A DNA stretch of 64,000 nucleotides, taken from contig NOWV01000056.1 in assembly GCA_003344405.1 (NCBI GenBank), positions 186,001-250,000 of the forward strand, read 5' to 3'. The notes beneath the pieces were generated by a model. That model saw only the letters and a list, made by a program, of their open reading frames with translations, did not search any database and was not told where the DNA came from. Within the stretch, counting starts at the first letter, position 1; every line of letters starts with the position of its first letter. The translations under genes and the position numbers were made by a program. The DNA comes from Trichoplax sp. H2. Lineage: Eukaryota > Placozoa > Uniplacotomia > Trichoplacea. Of the stretch, positions 37,736 through 51,500 are shown one piece after another.

Positions 37736-40700
37736 TTATTCTTTTTCTTGTAAATTGGCATCGTTAGCAGAAACGATAGCTTGATTTGATTCTAATAACT
37801 GATCTTGCTCGTCCTGGACTTCCCTTGGCACAGTATGCATAGGAATAGGGCTAAGTTTATTGTTATTATGAAGATTGCTCCAGATATCGGCTAGTCGATT
37901 ATATTTGCATGTCCATTCACTGCGACCAGGACCCCCTAACTGTAAAAACCTTGCTCCAACTCCTACAGCCTAAAGGTTAAGTAATTAAAATGTTCATAAG
38001 GTATGCCGGTAGCAATATCTGACAGGAAAATCAATCATGTTCTATCAGTCTTACCAAATCGACTACAAAATTACAATCTTCAGGTGCATAGCTATTACTT
38101 ATAACCAAATGTTGATCTATTAATTCGATACAATAATAAAAACGCCAATTACAGGAAGCATTAGAAAATAGAAATCGTGATAATAATTATAATCAGAAGA
38201 CATTGACAGTATATTTAATATTTACCTTGTGATGTATATACATTTGCGGCCTGAATAACATCAGACACGAGCATGGATTTACTAAGCCGCACGATCGCTG
38301 CTGTAGTTATTGACTTTTTCATTAATTTTTCATTAATGTCGATATCATGGCTATATAATCTATCTCCGACGATATAACATCGATGCGACAATCTAGAGTG
38401 AACTTCTGCCCAATTGTCATCGTCCTAAGGCATTAATTAACATAAGTTGTTGTTTAATTATCACATGCTAATAATATTTTGGTAATAATTACGACCAGTA
38501 AATCGAAGCATATTATTTGTTTAGGATTTGTATAATACTGTTATAGTTACCGGATGCAAAGCGTCAATTATCATCATAAACGCAGGGTATTTCTCAAGGA
38601 GATCAGCATACATATCAATCATTTCCTTCGATGATTTGAAAATGTTTTGCTGCTTTTCATACCTCGATTTTTCCTGTGTATTATACAGTGCAAAGTGAGA
38701 CAGACCAAGTACGTATTTCTAATTTTGAAATCTACTAGCACATCGGAATAGTTTACATGGAACTAACTATTCCATTACTGATTAATTATTAGCAGCTGTA
38801 CTTCTCGTAATAAGTAGCATATTTCCTATATTTCTCTGATCAAGGTATCGCTGCATACAGCAGATTTAAACTACTGAAATTTACTGCTTACATTACGTAT
38901 ATACGAGAATAGATAAAAATTCAAGCTACTCACAGTATCATAAATTTCTTCCGATGCGCATTTTATACCCATAAATATATCTTTCCCAAATTCTAAATGA
39001 GCATGAGTGCAAGCATCACGCAGCATATCATGTATCTGCTCAAATTTATCCATTACAGGAGCATAGCTTCCCATATCTGTAATATGTTTGTTTAAAGGCT
39101 GTATACCCCAAAATTGAAAATGAAATACAATCGAATTATGATATTAGAAACAAGCGAATGAGCATTAACTGTGTACCTTTAAATTAGGATAGCACTCACC
39201 GTTTTTATACTTAATCGACCTAATTGTTGATAAACTTCGACTACATTTCGTAATCCGTCCACATAAGGGATGTCAATCGAAGGAAAAATCATGACATCTT
39301 TAATAAATTTTATTTTTCCGCCTGACTTTACACGAGTGAGTACAATCGATAAGGGAATGGGCATAACGTAGTTTTCTCTAGCCTAGTGAAATTACGGCGG
39401 CCACAAATTATAAAAAAAGGAATATTATTAGACACTATATCACAATGGATAACATGCAAACAACATGATGCGCCGTTCTAAGCCATGCCTAAGTATACAA
39501 TAAACAATTACACATACTTTGCCATGCATTAACTGATCGATATGAGCATAAGTAGGTTGTCTTGACGCAATTCCTGCACTTTGAGCAATGGCTATCGACG
39601 TGGCAAAGATATGATTGTTGTAATCGATTACTGCCATAGTCGGTGAGTGCAGCAATTTATCTGAGCTTTGATAGCGGTCCATGGTAGAATGGCCACCGGG
39701 TCCCATTTTATTTGCTGAACGCTTCCTTTCCGATTGCGATCGACCAGGTGCGGAAGCATCTTCCATAGTCACAGCAGTTTCAGCAGCAGTAGTAGCTGCT
39801 GCTGCTATCTGTTCTTCATCTTTGGTAGTTGCTACACATTTTACCTCTCTGCGCGTATCAGTATTCAAGACACCATTTTGATAAAAAAAAAAAGATCGAT
39901 AGTACTGTGTAAGAATCCAATTCGTTAAAGATAGTACCCAGCCATAACTATTTTAGTGTAGTAAAGTATAATTACCTTAAAATTTGATCAATTTCTGGTT
40001 GGTTAATGGGATTCTTCTCAAGTAACGATTCGGCAACAATTGTGTTAATAAACGCTAGCTCACGTTGAATATCCCGTTTACATTCAATAATTTGATGGTT
40101 GTTATGAGATGAAGTTTTTGTACTACTTTTTTTACCATTATGATGGCGTCGTTCGTGATTGCTGGATCCTCCGGATACATAAACACAACTTGAAGCTATT
40201 ACCTAATGATTAAATTGTTACCAAAATTTTAAAAACATTTTTATTTAGTAATTCGATATTTTAACTTGACTTCAATATCATACTCATGACTCTTAAGTAA
40301 TTACGACACAAAATGTTTTTATTTTTCGCTTTAAAGCTAGAAGCTTTGGCTTTATAATTCACTTGTTTACAATTTATCTCTAAATCTAATACGTTGATAC
40401 CTTTTCTATTCCATTGATTTTGCAGCAAATGGATACTTGAACAGTTAGATTTCCTTTATTATCGTAAACTTCTTCCGCTTTTATCTAACGGTTTTATTAG
40501 CATCACAGCAATCGGTCAAGAAATATAGATGTCAATAAGATTTTGTAATAGTCTTTAAATTATTCAATTCTCTACAACTTGATGACTTACATTGTTGATA
40601 ACGGCAAGCTTTGCCAGTTGGCTAAAGTGTTCAGCCTATTTCAAAGCAATCACGATTATAATTATTTAGAGCTTGTTAAATTTGATATTAATGCTTGCAG

Positions 40701-41454
40701 TAATTCATACTGTAATCAAAAAAATTTTGTTACATATTCGAGAATAACGCTCTGAGGCAATGCCATAAGATAACGATGCGCAAAATAAGATCCATTGCGA
40801 TCGTTCGCGGAAATGATAATATCTGAGTTTATTATATATGAAAGCATCGATAGCTTAATTATTATCACTGTACTTAGCTTGATTACTGTTCTGGAACTAA
40901 TTATCTTAATAGGATAGCAAGTTAATAAAGCTAAAGGAGACAAATAATTAGCATCTATTCCAATATTTCATATCATTGATGGTCATATCACAATACTACC
41001 TAAATTTGTATTGATAAATACGATGAAAATAAAGTTGTTGAATCGCTATCTATCATGTAATAAAATTTGATATTTGCAGTTACAATGCAATTGTTTATAG
41101 ATATTAGGATGATTTCTTATTTAGCTCTAAACTGACATTTGTACGTAATATCGAACACATATGCAGAAGCGATATAAATAATTCTGTATTTTAAAAAGTT
41201 AATAATATAAATAACTATCCCGAGTATACATCATTTAGAAAATAAAGGCTGATATATTGTTATCATGTTATCCTGCAATTGCATTATGATATCCGTATTT
41301 CCCCACTCACCATATATCCAAATATGTCCTCTGGTTCATCTTCTAAAATCTTATTCAGTAATTCTTCTAATCTCTTAGGTACATCATTTTCTTTGAAATA
41401 ATGAACTGCATTTTGCTTTCGTTCATAATCTCGTAATAAAGTAGTGCTAGCCAT
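37736..41454 (-). CDS. ENO4: enolase 4-like protein with eroded active site, 10 exons
   Basis: Coding-order exons: 41454-41311, 40635-40591, 40202-39976, 39848-39518, 39382-39200, 39098-38934, 38673-38551, 38424-38226, 38116-38055, 37969-37736; 570 residues. The N-terminal helical segment (NDVPKRLEELLNKI, EPEDIFGYM) is typical of ENO4 and resembles DPY-30-type docking helices. A low-complexity Ala/Ser/His-rich insert (about 75-215) interrupts the enolase N-domain, and the barrel follows from about 225. Key enolase positions are substituted: DEGG reads DMGS (M319), GMD reads GIK (K356), SHRSGE reads SNSYAPE, LLLK reads AIVR, and QIKTGAP reads FLQLGGP. Mammalian ENO4 is a testis/sperm flagellum protein needed for sperm structure. 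The exon 4 acceptor (CGCAG|AGAG) was chosen because it restores phase. It is divergent with CFAP58. Confidence 0.9.
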
Positions 41455-41659
41455 ATCATTGAACAATTTGAGAATCCTACTACACAACCTTTTTATTGAG
41501 TACGTATATTCTAATCAAAATGATCGGCTTTAAAGGCGTATTATTTCTGTTAATATTGCAGTACTTTATAATCTTCAACACAACGATTTAGTCAGTTAAA
41601 ATCACCATAACATCGCATACTATAATAAACTATTAATCAAATTCTGACCGTAGACGACG

Positions 41660-41673
41660 GTTACCATGGAAAA
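41660..41673 (+). promoter_or_regulatory. RFX X-box-like site, one mismatch
   Basis: GTTACCATGGAAAA keeps the left half-site GTTACC, the AT spacer and all but the last base of the right half-site (final C replaced by A). It lies 100 bp from the perfect X-box in the same intergenic interval. Confidence 0.5.
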
Positions 41674-41759
41674 CAGTCGAACTCGAGGATGGGCAAGAAA
41701 CTGTATCATACTGTATTCGGTGATTGCAGGCATGCGTAATGATGATGAATTGCGAAGTA

Positions 41760-41773
41760 GTTGCCATAGGAAC
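41760..41773 (+). promoter_or_regulatory. RFX X-box, perfect match
   Basis: GTTGCCATAGGAAC fits the X-box consensus GTNRCC-(0-3 nt)-RGYAAC in its common 14-bp form GTYNCC-AT-RGNAAC. It is 306 bp upstream of the ENO4 ATG and about 330 bp upstream of the CFAP58 ATG. RFX factors binding this palindrome control many ciliary genes in animals. Confidence 0.7.
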
Positions 41774-42099
41774 CAAACCAAATACTCTTGTTTGTAGCGA
41801 TTTATAATTTTTATATAAAAGCTGCTCTCTCTTTTTCATATTGTCATGACTGGCAACGACTTGAATAACTATAATAACTACAGTACATTATTAGTTCTGA
41901 TAGATAATTAGAGTGAAGTCTTACGATTTGGGGTTACAGATTTATTACGACTTGAAAGAAGATCGCGATCACTTCTTTTCTAAATCAAACGTGTTGTAAT
42001 TATTATCCGGATATATCAAGATTATTGTCACCCTTTTACATCGGGTGTTAGTTAGAGTTACTTATTTATTTGCAAACTAGGACAGAAAAGCTGAAAAAG

Positions 42100-45000
42100 A
42101 TGTCGAACGTAGACGTAAGTAAATCGACCTTAACATAATATATGTACAACAGATCTCAAATGGTATAGACGCTAGGGTACATTAATGGTTTTCAGTAAAC
42201 AACGAGAACTCGATCACCTGTTTTAAAGTATAATAAAATTAGGAATAACTGTTATGGTATATCAGTAAGATTGGCTAACGTTTTATATTCTGTTTAAAAG
42301 TAGATGAAATTAAATTAGTTTAAGTCTACTGGTTCCATATGACATTAATGTGATATGCAAGTTAATGCTGCCAGATATGGGGCAAAATCGACATCATACC
42401 GTAAAGGCCAGATTTTGGGAGTGATTGAGTCATAGTTAAAATCAATGACACTAAATATCTGCTTATAAAATTAAATTCTATCAAAGATTAATTTGTTTTT
42501 CCAATTCTGTTGCTAGAAGATATCTTAGCTTTAGAATACGGTTATCGCTAAACCTTTACTTATTATTATACCGTTAACGGGTGCTGATCGATAACTTACT
42601 TTCCAAACAAAATTTAGACAATATCATATTTATCTAAACAAACTTTCGTAGTATTTCTAAATTCAAAGTATGCGTATGTCAAAAGCTTATACTATTTGCA
42701 TTACCTTTTATTGGCGTTTAATTGAAATTTATATCTCTAAACGCCTTATACTATAATGTATACTGATGCGTCATGACGATTTCCAATCATATAATAGAAA
42801 TCGAGTGATGGTAAAACTGAAAAATTAGCAATAGAAGATAGTGCATTCGAAGCACTAGAGCGTGATTTTCAAGAGGTAAGAGTAACTCTGCCGTATATGA
42901 AATTACCAATATACTTGTATTTTATAACGAAAATTGTACTATAAGCTTAAGATAAATTTTATTAACAATGTTATAAGGTCTTGGGTGAGTTGATGGGCGA
43001 TACGAGTCTAGATAAATTTCGCAATGAATATGAAAAAGTACACAAGGCTCTAAAAAAATCCCACGAAAATGAAAGGCGTTTGATGCAAAAATGTCGTGAA
43101 CTAAACGCTGAGATTACAGCTAACGCTGCAAAAGTAACGACAGCTTTGAAATTATCAGAAGAAGATCAATCGACAATTCAATCGTTAAAACAGGTTGGCT
43201 TACGATAAGTTAAATATTCCTGTATATCATTCCTTCGGTAGTCGGATTCTCATGTACGTAATTGGATATAGGAAATTGAAAAAGCATGGAAAATGGTAGA
43301 TACCGCGCACGAAAAAGAGTCGAGAGCAAGAGAAACAATTGAAGCACTTAAGAATGAAATTGCTAATTTAACAAAACTAGTTGAACAAGGTGCGGGTCTT
43401 TCCATCGGCCAAGAAGAAAGCTTAAACGAGCTGAAGAAAGTCAACGAAGAATTAATCGTGGAGCGAGATGAAAAACTAAGCGATATAGTAAAGGTACGCC
43501 AGCAGATAGGCAAATAACGTCATACTTCTATATATCGAAATAATCTGTAAAGATGCATATTTCGAAGTTTGCAGTATATTGGGCAGAATACGAAAAGATT
43601 AGCAATAGTTACTAAGCATAACATTGCACGTAATAATAATGTCTGATTACGTTACCTATAAAGAGGTTATTCCGTTTTTTATTAAACTAATAAGATGATA
43701 TTATGGAACGTTTGTGTCTTATACTTAATACGATAATCTTTCTATAAACTAAATTAGAGTTTAATAAGTTTTAATACCCTATCGTAAATTTATGAATAAA
43801 TTAACATGCATGGTTTCGTTCTAGTATAATTTATTAGTTCATAAGTATTCTTAATAATATTCTTGCTATTATTCATTGCTGCAGTTAAGAGAGAACTTAA
43901 ATGAAGCAAACTCTAAGATGAAGAAAGCCGAGCAAGACCGCGACGATTTAGAGATTAGAATTTCAGAAGTAATGATAAATAGATTGATGTATTTATTACC
44001 TCTGCGATTCTTCGATGAATTTACTCTTTTATAACTTACTATACAACTACTGTAATACTTGCAGTTGAAAGACGATATACAAGTCCGAAGTAATGAAGCA
44101 AGTCGTGAGCAACGTAAAAAGGAAAGGTTGGAACGGGAATTAAAAGCAGCCAGACAAGATATTGATGGTAAAACCTCCGATTTAAAAAGCAAGCAATCTG
44201 AATTGCAACGTTCTAAAGAAGAAATCCAACATCTTGAACAATCGCATCGTGAACAGAAAGGCCTTCATGAGCAAACTATGAAAGATTATGAGACCTTAAA
44301 TCAACGTTATACAAGATTACGGCAAGATTATGAGGCTCAGCTAATTAACACCGAACAGCTAGCTGGTGAAAATAGCCAGAAACATGCTGAATTAAAAATG
44401 AAGGAAGATGAAATATCCCAATATAAATATGATACCCAGCGCCAGACAAGAATGAGAGAAGCACTACAGCGAAAGCTTAAGCAAATAGAAGATCAAAAGC
44501 TTGAATTTGAATCTGAGAAGGAATTGCTTAAGGGGCAAATATCTGCTATGGAAAAAGATCTGGAGAATCGTAAGAAACAAGCAGATGGGGATCGGAAGGC
44601 TATTGAAGATTTAATTCGTGAAAGGGACATCTTAAATAAGGTTGGTTTTATTATTACCATTAAGCTCAATGATTGCAATTATCTTGCAGTCTAAATACTT
44701 CAACTAATCAATTGAGCAGTAATTCAGATTTACTTTGAGCAGTTTAGAAGCTCTCTAACTCTATGGTATTATCCTGTAGTGCTAGTAATAAAGCGGTACA
44801 TTAAATATCGAATCACTATAATTATCAATGTTTAATTCCTAGTCAGCATTAAGGCTAATACAACGAATATTTCTTAATATTCTTAATTAAAGTACTTGTA
44901 CTTATCACAGTCAACTTCAGTCTAAATCATTCCAAATCTTTCCTTACTAGCAATAGTGTCTAGCAAGGAGAGGCAAAAAAGGTTTCTCCAATGTAATAAG

Positions 45001-48000
45001 CCTTCGTAGTAAATTCTACTCTTCACCTTGTTCCTAGCCAAAATATAACTCGATATTTCAGTTACACTCCTATTATCCTGGTTTAATAAGATAATTTACA
45101 ACGTTGAAAATCATGGTCATGTTCTGAATGTAAATTGATTACTAAACGTTTAGAAATTGAATAAAGCGGAAGCCGCAACACACAAGCAGAAAGGAACTGT
45201 TCAGTTATTGGAACAGTCAAAGGACAACTTGAACCAAGAGATTAGGGTAAATATCGAATTGTAGCTGTCCAATGTAATAGTTAACTATAGTATACGTTTA
45301 CAGCTACTAAATTATCCAGCCATTTTTTAACAACAACAAAAAGGCCAGTAGAAAATTTAAACTGTATAAAACCTTTTGAATTTTCATTTGTAGAATTATA
45401 AAACTGAAGCTCAGAAACAGAGAAAGATCATTCAGGAGCTGGAAAAAGAGCGCGATCGTTATATCAATGAAGCTTCCGATTTAACACAAAAAGTTTTACA
45501 ATTGATGGAAGATATCAAGGTAAGCAATCACGATATGATTTATAGTAGAAATTAGAGACAAATCTTACCAAGTTGTGAAGAAAAGGATTATCATTTTCAT
45601 TTAACAACTGAACTCTATAATTGCGATTGTTGTAAGCAAAGCCTTTATTGCATTAAATTGTATAGGTGAAAGAAATGCAAATATTTGATTATAAGAAGAA
45701 AATTGCAGAAGCTGAAACCAAATTGAAACAACAGCAAAATCTTTACGAAGCTGTTCGAAGTGATCGCAACCTGTATAGTAAGAATTTGATAGAATCTCAG
45801 GTATATTCCATTCCTATTCTGACCTTAATTTAGTAAAATGAAATGACTATTGAATCAATAGCAGAAATAAGATAATTCTATTTTTGCTGTGTGGAATTAA
45901 CTACGCAACACTTTCTTAATGACATAATTATCTTTATTAGGATGAAATTGCTGAAATGCGACGTAAACTGAAAATTATGAACCACCAAATTGATCAATTG
46001 AAAGATGAAATTACCAATAAAGAAGCAGCTTTAGTCAAGGAACATTTAGATTATCAACGTGTTGAAAAGGAAAAAGAAGCACTTAAAGCTGAATTAAATC
46101 GCATGAAGCAACAAGCTCTTGAATCTAAAACTTACATTTCTAAGCAGCAGAATGAGCAAAGAAAATTACTAAAACTGCTAGCTGAGGCCGATGCAGAACG
46201 CTCACGGCAAAAGAAGGAACTCGAACAGGTTTCAATTATTTTCTTTATTTCTACTAGAATAAGCAGACTTTGATCTTTTTACAATTGGCTAGAGAAGATT
46301 TTATTTGCCAATTAGCATGAATGACTAACCTTGAATAATATATTTAATTGCTAGGTCATTGCTGAGCGTGATATACTTGGAACCCAGTTAGTAAGAAGAA
46401 ATGATGAATTAGCGCTATTATACGAGAAAATAAAGATTCAGCAATCTACATTGAGTAAAGGTAATTGACAAAATTAGTCTAGATTCGACATAAAATTATA
46501 CTAAAAATGATCTGGCGTGGATTATGAACGCGAGATAATTAGATTAAATTTATTGATTTTAATCTATTAATTAGGTGAAATCCAATATCGCCAACGTGTT
46601 GATGATATCCGATTACTCAAAACGGAGACTAAAAAACTCCGCCGTGAGAAAACTATCTTAAAGAAAAGTGTTGCCAACGTTGATGAATTAAAGTATGCCT
46701 TCAATCTTCACTTTTTTGAGATCATTTTCACATGCATTTACGTTTTACTTTCCTTGATTACATTGCATTGAGCCAGCTCTGCTTATTTCATTAAAGAGCC
46801 TTATTCTATATTCTTAATTCACTTTTAGGCGCGATATTTATCATTTGCAACGCGAATTATTGCGTGAAAGAACACGATGCAAAGCATTAGAAGAAGAATT
46901 AGAGAACCCTATGAACATTCACCGTTGGAGAAAGTTGGAGGTAACAGCGATTTAATTACTATTTTAACTCTTTAAAGCAATAGGAATCTTTAAACCACTA
47001 AAATATCTCTATAACACGCCCCTAATAAATCTCTATTAACCCATTCAACGGCTGTTGATTTTTATTAATCAATAGGGTAGCGATCCTAGCACTTACGAAT
47101 TAATCCAAAAAGTTCAAACTTTACAAAAACGCCTAATTAAGAAAACGGAAGAGGTAAGATTTGTACAAATTCTTCATAGCCTACGTAATGTAATCACCAT
47201 CTCCGAGAGACAAATAGTGCTAGAACAGGTCTTACATTTTATGCTATGTAAGCCATTGCAGAATTATGCAATATCTTTTTCAGTAGATACAAATCCTAAG
47301 CATTAAGACGGCTAGAATATATTACCTTACCAAAAGATTTAATTACACGTATACCGTATTTAGTACGATAGCTATCATTTGACTTTTTCCGTAGCGATAT
47401 TGTTGGAATAATTAGACACCAAGTTAAAATTGTGTGAACTAATGTAAAATAGAAGTCTTTCAAATAGCCAATCAATCTGTATCACGTAGGATTGAATAAT
47501 GTAATCAGAAATTGAATTATTACAGCTTTGCATATGTTGAGTAAATTATGACTTGAAATCTAAAGTTCTTAATAACATAAAAAAGATCGATATGCCCAAA
47601 TCTGATAGAAATAAATATCATTAACGTTAGTTTTAAATTTCTTGCCTTATTTTTTGATCGTGATCATGGTAGGTGGTTGAAAAAGAATTACTGATTCAAG
47701 AGAAAGAAAAGCTTTATGTAGAACTTAAGCAAGTCTTAGCAAGGCAACCAGGTCCAGAAGTTGCTGAGCAACTGTCAATCTACCAGCAATCACTTAAAGA
47801 GAAAACCAAACAACTTAAGGTAAGACTAAGTACTTTTGTGGTAGTTATAGTATGAATAAATCCATAAACTAAGATGTTCTATCCATAGCATTTGAAAATA
47901 AATTAATTATAATTTTCAATCCAAGAGTAAACTAACAATTCTTGAAGTAAATCTTTTAACCCGTTGATCTAATTGATTTATTATCGATGTATATTATTAG

Positions 48001-48520
48001 TCATTATCATCGGAATTGAATATGTACGAATCGCAAGTTAGCGAATATAAATACGAGGCCGAAAGATTAGCCAGAGAATTGCAAGATGTTAAAAAGAAAT
48101 ATTTCATACAAAAACGGAAAGAGCAACAGCAAAAGTGAGCCGATTATTAGATGCTAGACGCCCTGATTATGCAGAATGTTGAAATAAGATTTTGTTTACT
48201 GCTATATAGCAGATGATACGATAAACCGTCATTTTAATTGAGATATACCTTATCATGTAAATTTTACATATCGGATCACTTATTATCTTACTATATGGAT
48301 ATTGAAAGCTTTTTACAATCTATATCTTAAACACTATATTAGTCATAGAATTAAATTTAAAAATTTTTTTCGTTTTTATAATTTTATTTGTTATAGGGAA
48401 AAGGATCGCATTATTGCACAAGCTGGCTTACCAGAATTTCAACCACATCATCGATCTGATGCTAAATTCGCCGGTGGTGGTTTCAGTTTAACCTCTACTG
48501 CGGCAAAAGTAGCTTCATAA
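42100..48520 (+). CDS. CFAP58: cilia- and flagella-associated protein 58, 17 exons
   Basis: Exons: 42100-42114, 42798-42875, 42978-43193, 43272-43493, 43885-43968, 44065-44640, 45154-45246, 45394-45519, 45666-45800, 45941-46228, 46355-46460, 46575-46692, 46829-46940, 47076-47153, 47673-47819, 48001-48134, 48397-48520; 883 residues (human CFAP58, formerly CCDC147, is 872). Almost the whole protein is heptad-patterned coiled coil. Family landmarks appear in the vertebrate order: KCRELNAEI, EIEKAWKMVD, NLTKLVEQG, ERDRYINEASDLTQKVL, QQQNLYEAVRSDRNLYSKNL, VRRNDELALLYEKIKIQQ, IHRWRKLE, LYVELKQVLARQPGPE, and a C-terminal FAGGGF. CFAP58 is an axoneme-associated protein needed for sperm flagellum assembly in mammals. 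All junctions are GT-AG and in phase. The 5-codon first exon is supported by phase and a GTAAGT donor. Confidence 0.96.
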
Positions 48521-51500
48521 TATCCTATTTTCTTGCTGATTGCATAATGAATGAAATTACCACGCTAACAAAATGTAGACAAATCGATTTTTTAATTCAT
48601 TTCGTCTATATTCTAAAATATTGTAAGTATGTTACTGGTCTACTATTCATTTTTTATCTTTCTCATCAGTTAATGCTAAGCAATTTAAACCCAAGGGTGA
48701 AAGAGTAGGTGGTAGTATTATTGTAATAAATTTCGATCTTACGCTGTATAAAAATGATGATAAAAGCAATTTTATATTTAGAGTACTAAATTGAATATTG
48801 TTATTTGCTAAATTTCAAATTTATTCCTTGATAAGCTTATATAAGTAGTACACCATTAAAAATTAAATTATTAATCATCATTTAAGTAATAAACGTCAAC
48901 TTATCAACATCAGATCAGCTAAATATTACTTTTTGAGTTGATATTTTACTAGCACGACAATACTATGTGAATTCAATGCTATTAAGGATCTGCAGATTAT
49001 CTTAGCATTCACGTATTTAATTATTATTTTCAAAGTTGATCATGATTTTATCCTAATCGATAGTGTGCAGTAGTGTATATATGGAGGTTGGATTGTGATC
49101 CTGGCATATCATTAAATATAGGCATTCTAGTTTATTCCTAAACATAAATCCTGTCGCATTTACAGTCTGCCACACTAGATACAAATATAGCTTGTCATGT
49201 TTAGTCATTTACAATACTTACAGAGTTGACGATTTCTTACAATCATTTGCTCTTATGCAGACGTAATAGCATGGGTCGTATTGGATTCTAAATCTCACTC
49301 TCTATGTGCATGCATTCCGTCTTCAAAGCTATAGATACTGTTGATTTCTGTTCAAACTTTATTAGCTATAATAGCTGCAGTGTTGGAACATCTATAGACT
49401 TGTCATTAGTGGGAGAAAGTTTTGGTTGAGTAGTCCCTGGTATATCTCCCGTATTTACAACTGCGTACATGCCACTTTACAATAACTACCTCATTCTTAT
49501 ACGAATTTTAATCCACAATAAAGTATCCATTTTTTCATGCACTTCTCTAAAATGGCGGTTAAGACATAATCAACTTTTGTCGATTTATCGAATTCTCTAT
49601 CAAAGAAAAACTAAACGAAAAATGTTACTGTGTACCAATAGAGTGTCTACTCATTACTTACTAAGCTGATAGCTACTGATGAGGTTATACGAGAAGCCAA
49701 TATAATGATAAAACTAGAAGATGCTTTCCTACTTTATAGAACTAAGTATTTAAAAATGAAGATAGGGCACTCATAACTATAGATGCTGGTATGAATAATA
49801 CATGACGGTCTTTCGTTTGAATAATATTAAAAGTTATTTGTCTGTTTGTAATCAATGATGCTTTCTTTTTGGTTACTCAATGCTACAGAATAACTTACAG
49901 GTAGTAGAGAGAATAATTAAAGAATAATAATTTCCTTAAGGGCAATGTTGTCCTATGAAATCACGATAAAATAAATGAGATAACAATTTCTTGTGATCTT
50001 ATATTTCATGGTGATTAAATTTCTATATTTTATTTACAATTCTATATCATTTCAATTGTCGAGTTGTTCTTAATTATAAGTTTGTTATAAGATATAATAA
50101 TATTAATAAGTTGATGAAATTGTACTGTGATATCAGCTGAGTCATCATGGAGAGAATCTAATAGTTGGGAAAATGCTATTGAAGACAATGATTTGAAAAA
50201 TTATTTTAGCTCCATTTAAGTTATTTATATCAGTTAGATTACTGTTAACAAAGCGTAATAATGAAGAGTGCCTAACGCCCAAAATTGGAAGCCTCAATTA
50301 CGGTCGTTGCCCTACAGTATATAAATACATTCATGCCAACTCGTAATGATCGCTTTCAAACAGATCGTTAGTTAATTTTAGGATTGCCGTTTAATAAATC
50401 CTCTAGTATGTTAACGTATAGCGTCATTTTAAATTAAAATTAACATTTACTTATGATCAATGATATTACGGCTTCATGGAGAGGGCGGAGGAACTAGGCG
50501 ATGTTTAATATATTTGACGATTCCTAGATTCCTCAACTCTATGTATATAAAAATATTTTGCAGACTTACGATGAAATTTGCTATTATTAAATCCTGACTG
50601 TGTCATTTTGACAACGGCATTGAAATAATGATTTGAAAAATAGAATGGAATATAGGATGCAGCTGCCATTCCTACGTTGGCGACAAGAGAGACTTACAAA
50701 TTATAGAACTTAAACAAAAGACTAAACCAGGCGCAACCTTTATTCAAAATATCCTATCTGATACGTAATTTTTTTCGGCCAATTAGCAATAAAATAAGAC
50801 TGAAACTCAATTTTTTAATATAAAAAGGCAAAGTAATTAACATATTTACTATGCTCCTTATTCTAATACTAAAAATCCTAATAATTATGATTAAGTTACT
50901 TTAGCCAATTACTGAAAGTTGTGTTATGAGAGTAGAGTTAATGCACTCTTGCTAGACTATGCCAACTCTTGTATCCTTGCCACTTATGAAAATACTTTCA
51001 AAGTTTGCTCATCATTCTCTAATACAGTACTGAAGCCACTATCCTTAGATGTATACTTAATCCATTAGCCTATTGCTTGAATTGATATGGTATTTACATA
51101 CCAGCGTTATTGAAAATGAATTGGTAATCTTAGTTGGCAGCCAATTTGAGCAGATTATAATTATTGATCAGTATTTAGGTGGCTATTTCAATTTAAGATA
51201 TATATAAAATTAGTGATAGAAACAACTCGATAACATCTAAATTGCTCCATCAAAGAAAATATAAAATAATAATTCTTGATACCAAATGTAGATCAAACTA
51301 AAACTGCTAAATGAAAACCTGTTTTGCTAAAATATTGAAAACTAGCCATAGTATTTACTGATTCTGATCTAGAATTACGTAAAGATTGTCTTTAATGTGT
51401 AGAAGATTAATAATAATCATCATAATAAAAGGTTATTTTATGTTAACAATAACAACATGCCATTATGTAGGAGTTCTAGTATAAGAATGAAATTATATGC

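Larger units (their letters stand above)
41455..42099. promoter_or_regulatory. divergent promoter region between ENO4 and CFAP58
   Basis: 645 bp separate the two start codons. The interval contains two RFX-type X-boxes (annotated separately) and no supported coding exon. Sharing of the region by two genes linked to cilia or flagella suggests joint control. Confidence 0.7.

Noticed and set aside
39681-39928. Plus-strand Ser/Cys-rich frames opposite ENO4 exon 4
   Set aside because: Shadow frames of the Ala/Ser-rich ENO4 insert on the other strand.
43250-44192. Minus-strand Ser/Phe-rich frames within CFAP58
   Set aside because: Antisense shadows of Glu/Lys-rich coiled-coil exons.
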